Positions 30,691 through 41,880 of a stretch of 64,000 bases of DNA are shown here, one piece after another. The stretch comes from Liopterus haemorrhoidalis. Taxonomy: Eukaryota > Arthropoda > Insecta > Coleoptera > Dytiscidae. Positions within the stretch are counted from its first letter, which is position 1. Every line of letters starts with the position of its first letter. The stretch is from the NCBI GenBank assembly GCA_963971575.1, contig OZ020613.1, positions 49,780,250 through 49,844,249 on the forward strand, written 5' to 3'. A program made the position numbers and the translations under genes. The notes under the pieces are model-generated. The model saw nothing but the letters and a program-made list of their open reading frames with translations. It was not told the DNA's origin and made no database searches.

Positions 30691-33302
30691 GTCGGGTTAG
30701 GATGGTTCTCGGCTGAGAGAAGGAATTTTTCGGTTTGGACTTTGATAAGTTCTCGGATGGTAGGAATGTTGTGATCTTTGCGAATGTCCGAGTTTCTTAC
30801 GAACCAAGGCGCATTCACTGCTTAACGGAGGATGATGTTTTGAAGTGTTTGAAGCTTCGTGAAATGACCTGGGCTGGAGTAGGCCCATATTGGAGCGGCA
30901 TAGGTGATGATAGGACGGATGATGGATTTGTAAATTGTTAGTTTGTTCTGAATGTTTAGTTTACTCTTGCGGTTTATGAGTGGGTATAACATGCGTTTAG
31001 CTGTTCGGACTTTTTGAATGGTATGGTTGGTGTTGGTGACCCAACTGAGGCGTTTGTCGATGATAACACCGAGATATTTTGCGGATTCGGACCATGGGAT
31101 CTGTTGATCGTATATTAGGACGTGATTTTTAGGTTGGGCGTGCCTTCTCGAGATGAGAACGGCTTGGCTTTTGGATGCGTTGATAAGGATGCTCCACTTG
31201 GTGAACCACTCTTCTAGTGCGTTCGCCGCGTTTTGAAGCTTATCTGTGATGTGCTGGGAGCTCCAGGATTTTGTTAGGATTGCCGTGTCATCGGCGTAGG
31301 AACATAGGATTGTTGAGTCGGTTTTAGGGATATCGTAGGTATATAGGATATAGAGGAAAGCTGCAAGTGGGGAACCTTGCGGGAGACCTGATTCCATCGT
31401 TCTCTGTCCAGACAGAGCAGCACCTGTTCTTACTCTGAATACCCTGTCCTGAAGGTACGACCATATCTGGCGGACCAGATATGGAGGTATCTTAGCCTTC
31501 TCGAGCTTGTAGATGAGGCCTTCGTGCCAGACTCGGTCGAATGCCTTGGCGACGTCTAGGAACACCGCCCCGGTGTTCATGTTGCGGTTGAAGCCGTCGG
31601 TTACGAACTCCGTTATCCTCAGGATTTGATGGCAGGTACTGTGTCGGGCTCTGAATCCACATTGTTCGTCTGGAATTAAGTTGAGATCATCTGCAGCGTC
31701 CTGGAGACGAGAGAGCACGATTTTTTCAAAGACTTTGTCGAGGTTGGAAAGTAGGCTTATAGGACGGTAGTTTTGCGGAAAGGATCGGTTTTGTGAAGGT
31801 TTGGGGATCATTACGACTGTGGCTTCCTTCCAGGTTGACGGGAAGTGGCTCATCTTCAGCGCGGCGTTGTAGATGGATGTTAGGGCTACTGTTGCCTTCC
31901 TTCCGAGATGTCGTAATGCTCTGTTCGGGATCTGGTCTGGGCCTGGAGCTTTCCTGAGTGAAACGTGGTCTAGGATGTTTTTAACCTCTGATGGTAGTAT
32001 GAGGCTTTCAAACGGGATTTTAGGAATGGGATCAGTGTGAAGGTTTAGGATGTGTTCCTCGACTTGGTCGATGAAATCTTCGTCTGCGTTTAAGACGTTT
32101 GGGCTGAACTGTGTCTCTAGCTGATCAGCGAAGGCTTCGCTCTTGCCTTCTTCGCTGTAGGTTACTCCTTGTAGTCCGTGGATAGGAGGTATTCTCTGCC
32201 GTTTGTTCCTGAGCGCTTTCGCTAGCTTCCACAGTGAGCCATTGTCGGGTGTCAGCAGTTCTAGCTTCTCTTCCCACAGTTTGTTGCGGTGATCTGAAAG
32301 AGCATGTTTTAGTTGTCTTGCAATGTTATTCATTACCGTTCTGTCCGCAGGGTCTCTCCATCTTTGCCATGTGCGTCTGGCTCTGTTGCGGTCTCGGATG
32401 AGGTCTAGTATGTGGTTAGGAAGTTCTTTACGCTTCTTGACAGGATTTACAGTGATGGATGCGGCTTTTAGTCCGCTGTGGATCAGGTTTGTGTAGTCGG
32501 AAACTGCTTGTTCTAGTTGATCCTCGGTTTCAATTAGACGTCTGCAATTGATGTTGTTCTCTACGTGATTCTGAAAAGAAGGCCAGTGAATTTTAGTTAT
32601 TTGTTCTGAAGGTTCATTATCTGCGGGTCCATTGATATATAGGATAACAGGATTGTGGTCTGAGTCTAGGTCATTGATGGAGTATAGTTCTGTCGTGAAA
32701 GGAAGGTTTGATATTACACAAATGTCTAATACGTCAGGAGCTGTGGGTAAGGAGCGATGGAAGAATGTGGGTTCTGTCGGTCCTATTACGGCCACATCTG
32801 ATGTCTCAGCGTATTCGCGCAGTATTTTTCCGCTTGGATTGGTGACAGTGCTGTTCCAGGATGGGTCTTTGCAGTTGAAATCACCAGCCAGGATCACTGA
32901 TCCAGGAAAGTTTAGTAGAGCGTCCAGATCTTTTGTGTTCAATTTCTTCTTGGGCTGTCTGTAGATGGTAGTTAGCCTGAGTTGTCCATGTGCCGTGTTC
33001 AGTGAAACTGTGTCTGCCTCTAGACTGGTCGTGTCTGGTGTCGGTGCTATGTAGTGGTCTATGCAGTTTCGGACGTAAATTGCAACACCTCCGCATTTGC
33101 TTACTGTTCTGTCCTTGCGGTAGAAAGCGTAGTTCTTGATTTGCGGGTCTCTGTCGCCTGCTGAGAGATGCGTCTCTGATATCAGAGCTACGTCTATGCT
33201 GTGTTCTCTGAGAAAACGATCTAAGTCGTTTCTCTTCGGCCATAGGCTTTCGGCGTTCCATAACACCACATTCAGTTGAAGATTGCGGAGATGGATTGCC
33301 AT
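30612..33302 (-). pseudogene. Jockey-like ORF2: endonuclease and reverse transcriptase, one stop
   Basis: The frame opens at Met 33302. Endonuclease: VVLWNAESLWPKR, LISETHLS, ILAGDFNCK and LDSDHNPVIL. RT: APGPDQIPNRAL, NYRPISLLSNLDKVFEK, QCGFRARHSTCHQ, FLDVAKAFDRVW, GLPQGSPLAAFLY and YADD near 668, then SAKYLGVIIDKRLSW. An in-frame TAA at 30822-30824 interrupts it near the C-terminus, and the same frame continues with NAPWFVRNSDIRKDHNIPTI to 30612. There is no RNase H. Overlap with ORF1 is 31 bp in a different frame. Otherwise complete, 897 codons. Confidence 0.9.
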
Positions 33303-34747
33303 ACCATCATGAGTGCTTCTGTCGGCGATGAAGCCGTGAGAAGTCTTGTGATAAACAGGATTCCTCTTTGGACTATGCTATGCCAGTCCATTGAAAAAAG
33401 GGTATTTAGGAGATTGGGTTCTGTTGCGGGCTCAGAGGATGTTGGAGGTTCCGTCTGTTTTGCTTGTCTGGGAGCTTGTGTGGTTCTAGGTTTAGGTTCA
33501 TTTGATACATTTGATACTACCTGACTGTAGGATCTAGATGTCGATGGCTGCGGAGTGCTATCTGATGTGGCCGTCTTCCTGGAGAGGTTTGGGAAGTCTT
33601 TGGCTGCTCTGCGGGTGTTCCGTGCTGCTGGTTGCGGTCTTTCTACGCTGCGTTCGACCTGTCTCTGTGCTGGTCTGCATGGGCACTGTCGGAAGCTTGC
33701 TGCATGGTCTGCTGGGTGTTCCCGTGTTGCACAGTTGAAACACTTTGGTGTGACTGCTGCTGGTTTTTTGCAGTTGGCTGAGGCGTGGTTACCTGCGCAT
33801 TTCACGCACTTTGGTGCCGCAAAGCATCCGCTTTGTGTATGGCCGTAGAGCTGACAGTTGAAACACTGCTTGATTATGCCTCTCAGCCTTCTCTTGCTCT
33901 CTACTTTCACTGTCAGGTGAAAGAGCGCTTTTAGTTGGTAGACTTTCCTTCCATTCTCTGATTTTTCTACCTGTGCGTAGATCATTGGCAGCGGATCTTT
34001 TCCCTCTGGGCCTGTCATCAGTCGTGTCACTTTCAGCACTGGTACTTGCAGTCTGTTAAGTTCAGCTGTCACTTGATCGTCCGTAAAACATTGCGGCACG
34101 CCTCGAATTACTACTCTCAGCGGCTTGTCTTCCCTGAGCGGGTATAAAAAGTGTTCGTACTCTTTGGACGAATCAAGTAGCTTTTTGAGTGCGCGCCAGT
34201 CTTCTACTGTGGGCACTTGGATTGCTATTCCTTCTTTCTTGCTCGTTGCTCTGGTGAACCTTATCTTCTTGTTGTCCATGGTTCTCTGTAACTGTGGCCA
34301 TTTGCTGGTTGACGTGAGGGTGATCTCGGGGATCGTGGTTTTTGTCCGTGGTTTCTCTGCTTCGGTTGTGATGTTTGGAGTTTTCTCTCCTTCTTTTTCA
34401 TCTTCGCTTTCTGAATTGCTAAGGACCTCAAATCTATTACTAATAATAGTTGGAGATGTTAGCTTACCTGATTGTGGTGAAGTATTCCTGATCTTCTTCG
34501 ATTTGGGCTGTTGGTGAAATTCATCCTCGCTGGAGTTTACGACTGACTCGTAGATTGATAGATCTCGCTTGCTTGTTATGGACGTGTTCGCCGACATAAT
34601 GGATGAGGTGGACATTCCCGACTGGCTGGTGTCCCTTGCTGGTTTTGCTTCCGTGATAGTAATCGTAGCTCTTGGTCTTGGCCTTCGTTCCTTTGGCTTG
34701 GAGCCGCCTGGCTTTGGGTCGCCCATACCCCTCAGTGGGTACGGCAC
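33272..34747 (-). CDS. Jockey-like ORF1 (Gag-like, zinc knuckles)
   Basis: A complete 491-aa frame. Ser/Thr- and Lys-rich N-terminal half, then an RRM-like PRE_C2HC-type region (RVVIRGVPQCFTDDQVTAEL, KVTRLMTGPEGKDPLPMIYA, LFHLTVKVESKRR). Three knuckles follow: CFNCQLYGHTQSGC, CVKCAGNHASANC and CFNCATREHPADHAASFRQC. The C-terminus has a hydrophobic stretch. It would bind LINE RNA and direct it to target chromatin, as for other Jockey-clade Gag proteins (established for the family). No lesion seen. Confidence 0.85.
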   Translation of the reverse strand: MPYPLRGMGDPKPGGSKPKERRPRPRATITITEAKPARDTSQSGMSTSSIMSANTSITSKRDLSIYESVVNSSEDEFHQQPKSKKIRNTSPQSGKLTSPTIISNRFEVLSNSESEDEKEGEKTPNITTEAEKPRTKTTIPEITLTSTSKWPQLQRTMDNKKIRFTRATSKKEGIAIQVPTVEDWRALKKLLDSSKEYEHFLYPLREDKPLRVVIRGVPQCFTDDQVTAELNRLQVPVLKVTRLMTGPEGKDPLPMIYAQVEKSENGRKVYQLKALFHLTVKVESKRRLRGIIKQCFNCQLYGHTQSGCFAAPKCVKCAGNHASANCKKPAAVTPKCFNCATREHPADHAASFRQCPCRPAQRQVERSVERPQPAARNTRRAAKDFPNLSRKTATSDSTPQPSTSRSYSQVVSNVSNEPKPRTTQAPRQAKQTEPPTSSEPATEPNLLNTLFSMDWHSIVQRGILFITRLLTASSPTEALMMVWQSISAIFN

Positions 34748-35049
34748 CCGCTGCTGGATTGTTCCTCGCTGTCCGGAAGAATGTTGCGGTCTGTAATCAG
34801 AAAAACTGTTGCAACTGCGACCTGATCGTATAGATCTGGTGACGGTCGATCGGTGCGTTTCCCTCCTGGCAACAGGAGAGAACCGTTAGTTGGAGCAGTG
34901 CCGGGCTAAACTTAGAGGTTACCGCTGGTCGGGCCAATAAGTTATTACCGGGCGTTGAGCTCTTGTCTGGAAGGTAGATAGTGAGCGTCTAATTCTCTTT
35001 TCTCAGTAGTCTGTCTGCACCGGAGTACTGACAGCCTATGAGGAATGAT

Positions 35050-35319
35050 TGAGAATCACTCTTCTTTTAAACTATTTTGCGGATTTGGTAAAGAGAGGGA
35101 AAGTTATGTGATTGGTTGTTGAAAATATGGTAGGGTAGCGGAATGCGCAGTTCAAAGTGCGCAATTCGCGGTAAAGACCGTGAATTACGCGGAATAAAGT
35201 AGATCCGCGGGTCTCAATCGATGGCGCGAATCATGACGATTCCAACGATAGGTGATAGTGTGGGGTGGGAGGCACCCCACACGAGATATCGACAGAAACG
35301 CGAGATATCTCCTGCAACA
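35050..35319 (-). repeat. 5' LTR of the minus-strand gypsy element, remaining segment
   Basis: It continues the LTR after the LINE and matches about 17940-18209. It ends GCAACA, followed by the ACTT duplication. Confidence 0.85.
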
Positions 35320-35352
35320 ACTTCAGTCTGAAAACGGAAAATAATTTACAAA

Positions 35353-35796
35353 AAAACACTTAAAGATAAATCTAGCAAGCAAATATATTACTACGATAGA
35401 GGAACAAAAGATAGACTAGTACCAGAAATTGGTACAAATGTATACATAAATAATAAAATAGGTACTTTAGTTCTCGCTAAAGTAATGAATGAATCTGATA
35501 AACCGAGATCTTATGAAGTACTGATGGAAAACAAAAGAGTAATTGAAAGAAATTACAGACATATACACAAAAATACTGAAGGCAATTTTAGATAATCACA
35601 GACAATTAATCTAGATATAGATATGGACTTAAATACGACCCCTAGAAAAACATCCCCAGATAGTTCCTTGCAAACCACAAATCGAATGGAAATAACTAAT
35701 TCACCTCCCAAACACACTGTAGAACCTACACCTAATACCTCGACCAAAGGAAGAACTCAAAGAAAACCGATATACTTAAAAAATTATATTTTTTAG
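35353..35796 (+). pseudogene. End of pol of the old gypsy element
   Basis: The frame encodes QIYYYDRGTKDRLVPEIGTN and KPRSYEVLMENKRVIERNYR, the GPY-like tail of K02A2.6-type integrases. It has an in-frame TAA at 35593-35595, then continues to KPIYLKNYIF and the stop at 35794-35796. It continues the fragment ending at 16364 once the 19-kb insertion is removed. Confidence 0.65.
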
Positions 35797-35910
35797 CAAT
35801 AACAATTGCTATGGTATTGATTTGTAAATTGGAATTTGTACTATGAATTTTGTATTGATTTGTAAAATGAAATTTGTATTTGAATATTATATTTGTAAAA
35901 AAAAAGGAGA

Positions 35911-36058
35911 TGTCATGTATAAGATTGTTGGTAACACTGTCTTCAAAAAGACTGACAGTCAAGATGTCGGAGTGAGTAGACAACATATGGTGCATGTGTA
36001 AATATTGTAAATAAATATTGTATTTGTATTTGTATTTGAACGACAAATATTACATTAC
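35911..36058 (+). repeat. Probable 3' LTR of the old gypsy element
   Basis: AAAAAAAAAGGAGA (a polypurine tract) precedes TGTCATGTATAAGATTG. The sequence has a TTTGTAT-repeat end and finishes near ATATTACATTACA. The right edge is uncertain because the 5' partner is gone. Confidence 0.5.
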
Positions 36059-36569
36059 AAAATATTACATCCATTATACCAGAAAAATCTGAATAAATCA
36101 TTGGGAAGATTTTTCTTAATCTCGAGTAGAATTATTAAAAAAATACATCCTATGTAATTTACGAATGAAGACCGTACGAATGCAAATTAAATGGCGCGTA
36201 ACTCTACTGAAAATTGAGAAGTGAACGCTTGTTGATGATTAATTCACATTTGTATCGTCGATTTTGACGGAGCTTCTTTGACATTAGTTCGACGTTCGTT
36301 CGCCGTTCGGCTATTGGTCAAGAAGTGTCGCTACGCGTCTAGAGAAGATAAAATATGTGTGCACGTGCATATCACATCTTCTTGTTGTCTAGCTCTAACA
36401 ATAAGTGAAAAGTGACAGCCACTGATGTCAATCTGATGTAATCCACTTGTTACTCTGTATTTGTACACTTGTATTAACTTGCAGTTTTAGTTTTTCTTTT
36501 TATTTATTCATACAGTGAATGGAAGCAGGTATGTTAGTTATTAATAATTGTTTTATAAGTGAACCAATT
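36059..36569. other. Non-coding stretch upstream of the hAT remnant
   Basis: AT-rich with a GC-richer patch at 36170-36330; no gene or repeat that I can support. Confidence 0.3.
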
Positions 36570-36570
36570 T

Positions 36571-36644
36571 GGTTATAACTTACGTAATAATAAGATACAT
36601 TGTTACTGCATTGTTTATCATTGTTACGTAAGTTATAACCAAAT
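36571..36644. repeat. Short perfect-armed palindrome
   Basis: AATTTGGTTATAACTTACGT and its reverse complement (22-bp arms in all) are separated by about 30 bp just upstream of the hAT frame. Probable mini-MITE or foldback. Confidence 0.6.
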
Positions 36645-36690
36645 TGATGCATTTTTAAGTACGAATAATATCTAATTTTATTATTTTAGA

Positions 36691-38529
36691 ATGAATAATC
36701 CAAGTACTAGCCAGAAAAAAATAAAAACTTATCATTATCACAGTGAGTGGGAAGAGGATTATTTCTTTACTATGATGAAAGATAAATGTGTCTGTTTTAT
36801 TTGCAATACAACAGTAGCTTTGCCGAAGAAAGCAAACGTTGAGAGACATTTTCTAACAGTTCATAAAAATTATGAAGAAGATTATCCACGTGGCACTGCG
36901 TTAAGAAAGGCCAAAGTGCAACAACTGAAGGCACAATAAACTGCGCAAAAAAATAGTTTTTTAAAATACAATACGAACTCGAAGACTGCTACGATTGCCT
37001 CATTCAAAGTTGCTGAAACTTTAATTAAACATAATAAACCGTTTCAAGATGGCGAAGTATGGAAAGAGGCTTTTATTAAAGCTGGAGAAGTATTGTTTCA
37101 AAATTTTAAAAATAAAGCGGAAATAATGACATCCATCAAAAATATGTCGCTATCGCGAAATACAGTTATGCGTAGAACAGAAGAAATTAGCGGGAATCTT
37201 GAAGATATTTTACATGAAAACATTAATAAATGCGTTGTATTATCACTACAGTTGGACGAATCAACGGACTATATCGGCACTGCACAACTATGTGTTTTTA
37301 TTCGAATGGTTTTCGATGATATGTCATTTACAGAAGAATTATTAACTATTATTCCAATGCATGAACGCACAAGGGGTCAAGATATCTATTTGTTTAAAAA
37401 TTATGTTGCTCGTAGAAATTTTCCAATTTGCAAGTTGGTATCAATAACCACTGATGGGGCTCCGGCAATGATCGGCTTCGTTGCTCTGTGTAAAGGTGTT
37501 GATGACTTTCCAAATTTTACTGATTATCATTGTATTATTCATACTCAAGTGCTATGTTCAAAAGTATTAAAATTCAATCATGTTATGGATGTTGCATTTA
37601 AAATTGTAAATTCCATAAGATCTAAAATTTTGTCACGTCGTCAGTTTCGCACTTTGCTGGATGAATGCGGCGAAGAACACAATGAACTGTTACTTCATAC
37701 TGATGTAAGATGGTTAAGTCGTGCTACATTTTTAGCGAGATTTAGAGAACTTCTGCCACAAATAAGCTCATATTTAAAATCTAAAGGTGATTCATATCCG
37801 CAATTGAATGATCAAGAATGGCTTCTTGATCTTGCTTTTTTTTGCGATATACTAAACAATTAAACGAATTAAATCTGCAACTACAAGGCAAAGGAAAAAC
37901 AATTATGGATATGATAAGTATTTTGAAACTCTTTTAAAGAAAAACTAAATGTCCTTGCAATGCAACTAAAACGTAGTGATTTGAAACATTATAAAAATCT
38001 GGCTGATTAGTCTAAAAATAAAAAGAATCTTACTTACAAAAAATATGCCGATATTATTGCACTGCTTCTAAAAGAGTTTGATAAAAGATTTCTAAAATTA
38101 AGTGAACTTGAAGATATTGCCACCTATTTGTCTTATCCATTTAATGACAATATCGATTTTGAAAGTGTTGCTCAGAAACTTAACAAGTTTCTCAATAATA
38201 CAGATTTAGCAGGTTTGGAAGAAGAAATAGTAAATATTAAATGTGATATAAATCTGAAGTCAATGGTTTCAGATAGTAATTTTTGGAAACTGATAAATAA
38301 AGATAAGTATCCAAATATTTGGGCCATTGTTGCACGTTTTAATGCCTTCTTTGGATCTACGTATTTATGCGAATCCGCATTTTCATTTATGAATGCGATC
38401 AAAACAAAACATCGATCGCAAATAACAGATATACATTTGAAATCATGTTTGAGAATTGCATTAAGTTCTTATGAGCCAAATTTTGATAAACTTGCTGAAC
38501 TTATGCAATGTCAAGTTTCATCAAATTAA
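36691..38529 (+). pseudogene. hAT-type transposase with BED-like finger, broken
   Basis: An N-terminal zinc-finger block CFICNTTVALPKKANVERHF...H resembles ZBED8/SCAN3-type hAT-derived proteins. An in-frame TAA at 36937-36939 is followed in the same frame by the body (37093-37863): LSLQLDESTDYIGTAQLCVF with the catalytic Asp, LVSITTDGAPAMIG, DYHCIIHTQVLCSK and TDVRWLSRA. After 37863 there are a frame change, a second shift near 37930 and another stop near 38010. The hAT dimerisation domain (YPNIWAIVARFNAFFGSTY, CESAFSFMNAIKTKHRSQIT, LRIALS) ends at 38529. No terminal repeats were found. Dead copy. Confidence 0.8.
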
Positions 38530-38643
38530 ACGGATAAGACAAAAAAGTGACATTATCTTTGTAAAAGTTAATAAGTATTTCACTTGCAAAAAAATTATAA
38601 TTATTATTTTCTTTATTTGCTAAAAGTTTTTGTGTTTGTATTC

Positions 38644-38890
38644 GAGGCGTTACATTCCAAAACTCACTTTGTGCACTTTTTGAATTTTTTTTTTTTTTTT
38701 GTCCCATTGTTTTCATTGGTCAAAGAGCCACGTTTGTATGAAAAAATAATTGCCAAAAGTGACTTTGTACTACAATTAAAAGTAAAAAACTGAGTGTTCA
38801 CATTCACACCATAGTTAAATTTATTAGTTTTTCTTGTTTTGCCACGTTTTTTAAAAAGTGCACAAAGTGAATTTTGGAATGGAACGCCTC
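38644..38890. repeat. MITE with ~45-bp inverted repeats
   Basis: Left end GAGGCGTTACATTCCAAAAC; the right end reads GAGGCGTTCCATTCCAAAAT on the opposite strand, extending through CACTTTGTGCACTTTTT. Target duplication not clear. Confidence 0.7.
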
Positions 38891-39715
38891 ATTTATTTCT
38901 TAACATTGTAATTTTTTTTTAATTTAATAAATTTAAAATAAAAAATATTATATATAATGAATTGTTTTCTTTATTTGAAAAATTTTAAAAATATTAAATT
39001 TTTTTGCCCATATTGATAGTCGCCCGCAGGCTTTATTTTATAGAATAAGTAGCCCGGAAAGGATAAAAGTTTGGCCACACCTGCATTATACAAATGTATG
39101 TAACATATTTCATATACCATTGATACATTTAAGGTGAATTACAAAATAGGCTTAAAAATAAATAAAATGTATGCACGCATATAATAATATAAAAAAAGAA
39201 AATAATAAAATAAAAAAAGTTAGAATAATAATGCAAATGTAATTCTTCAGGAAATAAACATGATAAAAATGATGTTAAAAAAGATAAGAAGTATCTTGTG
39301 GCGACAATAATGAAATCGTAAACGACAAATTAAAAAAAAAGAAATTTAAAATAAAAAATTTTAATAAAAAAATAAAAGAAATGACAGACAAAAGAAGAAG
39401 CAAATTACTAAATAAATTAATGTATGCTAAATATCTTAAAAATAAATAAATAAAATAAAATATACAAATAAAAATAATAGATAGTAATAATAATAACAAT
39501 AAAACAAATAAAATAATAATATCCATTATAAATAATAATACTAATAATTAGTTTAGCTCAGTTGACCATCACATATATGAGACGTCAGTAATAAAACTCA
39601 TAAAGAGTTTAATTAAAATAAATACACCAAAAGAGATAAAAATATAACAGAATGTAATTTTGCTATATTCTTGTAGTTGTCCCAGAATGCAGTTCGTATA
39701 GGCTATTCCAAACCT
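38891..39715. other. Very AT-rich stretch
   Basis: Poly-A/T and simple-repeat rich (39170-39545). No coding region supported. Confidence 0.4.
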
Positions 39716-39857
39716 TTAAGCGAAACTAAATGGAATTTAAAATTTCACTAGCTAATTTTTTATACTTATATTGAAGTAAGTTTTTCCTAAACAAAATGAT
39801 CAAAAGCTTCAATCAATCGGTAAAAATTACTAGATTTGAAAATATAGTTTCGCTTAA
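39716..39857. repeat. Short MITE-like inverted-repeat element
   Basis: TTAAGCGAAACTAAAT and, from the right, TTAAGCGAAACTATAT flank about 110 bp. Confidence 0.5.
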
Positions 39858-40563
39858 AACAAAGAACCCGCCTATAACCAATTATTATTATTATTATTAT
39901 TAAATGAATCCATTTTTTACATACATCACACGCTACCCAGTCTCCGCAATACAAAAATTTGGATGATAAATTATCTGATGAACTTAATAATAAATAGTAG
40001 TATAATGTATAATCGAGGTATGAATTTGGATTGAAGGAAGTTTATAATGACTTATTTTTTATAATTGTCTCGACAAAATGTATAATAAATATTCCGCAAT
40101 TATAAGCGTGATTTGGTGTGCAGGATTTATTATTTCAATTCCAATATCTGTATCTATTTTTCTCACATTTGAAAGTTTATAGTAATAATTTACATATTTT
40201 ATAAATATGTCTCTTTTATTTTCTATTTCCCGTTTGGTTGATTGAACAGGATTTAAATAATAAAATAATTTTCGAACTTTTTCGAATACCGCGATACAAA
40301 AATAATCCAATGAGCAAATTAGCAAAAATGTTATATTATCGGAATTTATATCTTTGTTATCTTTATGTAATGTAAAATTTTGTTTCGAAAATATCGTTCA
40401 GGACACTTCACATTAATTGGTATTAATAAGTACAGCACAATTAATCTGAGAAGAAAATGTGCAGGAGACTAGTTTTGAACTGGGCGAGTCTATATTTAAA
40501 TAATGGGGATGTACCGTTACGCCCGCTTCCAAATTGTAGGTAGTTGACGTTTACATGATACTA
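39858..40563. other. Stretch without a recognised gene
   Basis: AT-rich with an (ATT)n run near 39885. An 88-codon minus-strand frame at 40059-40325 (VRKLFYYLNPVQSTKREIEN...) resembles no family that I recognise and may be chance. Confidence 0.3.
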
Positions 40564-40892
40564 TAGTGCGTTCGAAGGTGAGTATGCAGTACAGGGCATA
40601 TGGAGTAGTTCTTTTTCATACTCTCTAATGGGTTTACAGAATGACGCTATCCTTTTCTTGCTAGTCGACGTTGCCAGCTCTAAACACGCTGATCTGTGAA
40701 GACGCAGTATTCTACAAATGACCATTTGTTTTTGTTGAGTGTTATTTTGAGTTTTATAAGAGTTGATTTTTGTAAATAATACGAGTTTTTCATATTATTA
40801 TAATTGACACATTTGACACTTTTACAACATTTGGCAACACCGCTCCCATTTGCCATAAGAGCTATACTGCATACTCACCTTCGAACGCACTA
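40564..40892. repeat. MITE with TA-rich ends
   Basis: About 28-bp inverted ends: TAGTGCGTTCGAAGGTGAGT continuing to ATGCAGTA, matched from the right. Flanking TATA on both sides suggests TA targeting. Interior has no frame of note. Confidence 0.7.
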
Positions 40893-41419
40893 TATATAAA
40901 AACATTCGAACAATATCATTTATAAAATTAAACAACCATTTGTCAATAGCAGAAACCTATAGTCCTTTTTGACAAACAATCTAAATCTTCATTGTTAATT
41001 TCTTTTAATTTACAAAATCTTCGATTTTTATGATTCAAGACTTTCGTTAGGTATAGACGATATCCAAAGTGACGTCACAAACACTAGCACCAGTGTTCTT
41101 TTGTCAACCTACTCTTACAAATATCTCATTTGTATATTGCCGGAGTATTGAGAAGTGACATAACCGATGGCGGCGCTGTGCTCCAAGGCAATATGGCTCT
41201 CGTCTCTAGTATTCAGCTGTCAATATGCTAATAGCGAACAGGTTAATTTCAGTACAGTACATTTTTATTTTATGAAAATGCTAGTAAATATTTGCGAAAT
41301 TTTTTAATTTTTAAGCGCTACACTTGTATCGAGGTGTATAACAGAAGGTGGGCATCAAATTACAGTATTTAAAGTTTAATTTCAGTAGATTTATTGAAGT
41401 GTAATTTGTAGTTGAGCAG
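40893..41419. other. Region upstream of the second SWIM remnant
   Basis: It holds the CGATGGCGGCGCT motif at 41165-41177 shared with 1013-1025. Otherwise no gene. Confidence 0.35.
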
Positions 41420-41645
41420 GTGTTAAATGCCAGGGACGTAATTTTATGTGGTACATCTAAGTGCGGTCATCTGAATTTACAATATATGGATTCTGTTTGC
41501 AAACAAGTGCATTATGTTCATTGCCTCATGAAATAAAATTAGATTTAGTTCGACATACAGCAACTAAAAGTTAAAAATGCAACTTGCAAGCATATTAGTG
41601 CAGTTTTCTGCGACAAATGTAATGAACAAACTCGCATAGTATCAA
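41420..41645 (+). pseudogene. Decayed SWIM-finger gene
   Basis: Readable pieces in plus frames: VLNARDVILCGTSKCGH, DSVCKQVH and ATCKHISAVF, equivalent to LLNAGNLMLCG, LCLQTSS and TTCKHISAIL of the 569-970 exon. Stops and shifts separate them. It lies tail to tail with a THAP fragment 13 bp further on. Confidence 0.5.
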
Positions 41646-41657
41646 TTACTTTTTAAC

Positions 41658-41852
41658 TCAAAATATATTCCCATGCCTTCTTCCTGTCCATAACCAAGTC
41701 TTTTCCCAATCTGGACTCAATATTAACTTTCCCTCCATTTTTGTTAAGAAAAGAAAAAAACTATCAAGCCTATCTTTGTCCTGTCTTGAATGACAGCCAA
41801 AAACACTACAATTTGTTCTAGTTTTATAGTTTTTCACAACTTCTATCGACAT
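41658..41852 (-). pseudogene. THAP-like N-terminal fragment, second copy
   Basis: A 64-codon minus-strand frame with NCSVFGCHSRQDKDRLDSFF, the same C-x-VFGCHSR opening as at 46-159. The C-x2-H second half is missing. Confidence 0.5.
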
Positions 41853-41880
41853 TCTAACAAAAATTCAACACTATAACATA

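Larger units (their letters stand above)
30271..35038 (-). mobile_element. Jockey-like LINE inside the 5' LTR
   Basis: It is flanked by an 11-bp duplication TGAGGAATGAT (30260-30270 and 35039-35049). Reading on the minus strand: 5' UTR about 290 bp, ORF1, overlapping ORF2 and a 3' end TAAGATAGAGAGAGAGAG. EN plus RT without RNase H and the LWNAESLWPKR start of ORF2 fit the Jockey clade. About 4.8 kb, full length, with one stop in ORF2. Confidence 0.9.
16365..35319 (-). mobile_element. Young minus-strand gypsy-type LTR retrotransposon carrying two nested LINEs
   Basis: LTRs TGTCACG...GCAACA (plus-strand reading) lie at 16365-18209 and 28689-35319, the latter split by a LINE. Target duplication ACTT. 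PBS and polypurine tract are adjacent to the LTRs in minus orientation. Gag 28598-27561 and pol 27560-18500 are on the minus strand, pol being split by a second LINE. The two LTRs differ at only a few sites by eye, so insertion was recent relative to the gypsy element it sits in. Pol lacks the integrase core, so this copy cannot move itself. Confidence 0.85.
15730..36058 (+). mobile_element. Old gypsy (K02A2.6-type) element, 5' part degraded, split by a 19-kb younger element
   Basis: Left part: decayed gag (about 15820-16250) fused to a late pol fragment (16251-16364). Right part: end of pol (35353-35796), a polypurine stretch and a 3' LTR-like end (35911-36058). The 4-bp ACTT repeats at 16361-16364 and 35320-35323 are the target duplication of the inserted element. 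No 5' LTR is seen left of 15780. Most of pol is missing between gag and the late pol fragment. Confidence 0.65.

Noticed and set aside
39275..39526. 83-codon hydrophobic frame (membrane protein)
   Set aside because: Made of AAT/ATA simple-repeat DNA giving Leu/Phe/Ile codons; no start context or homology.
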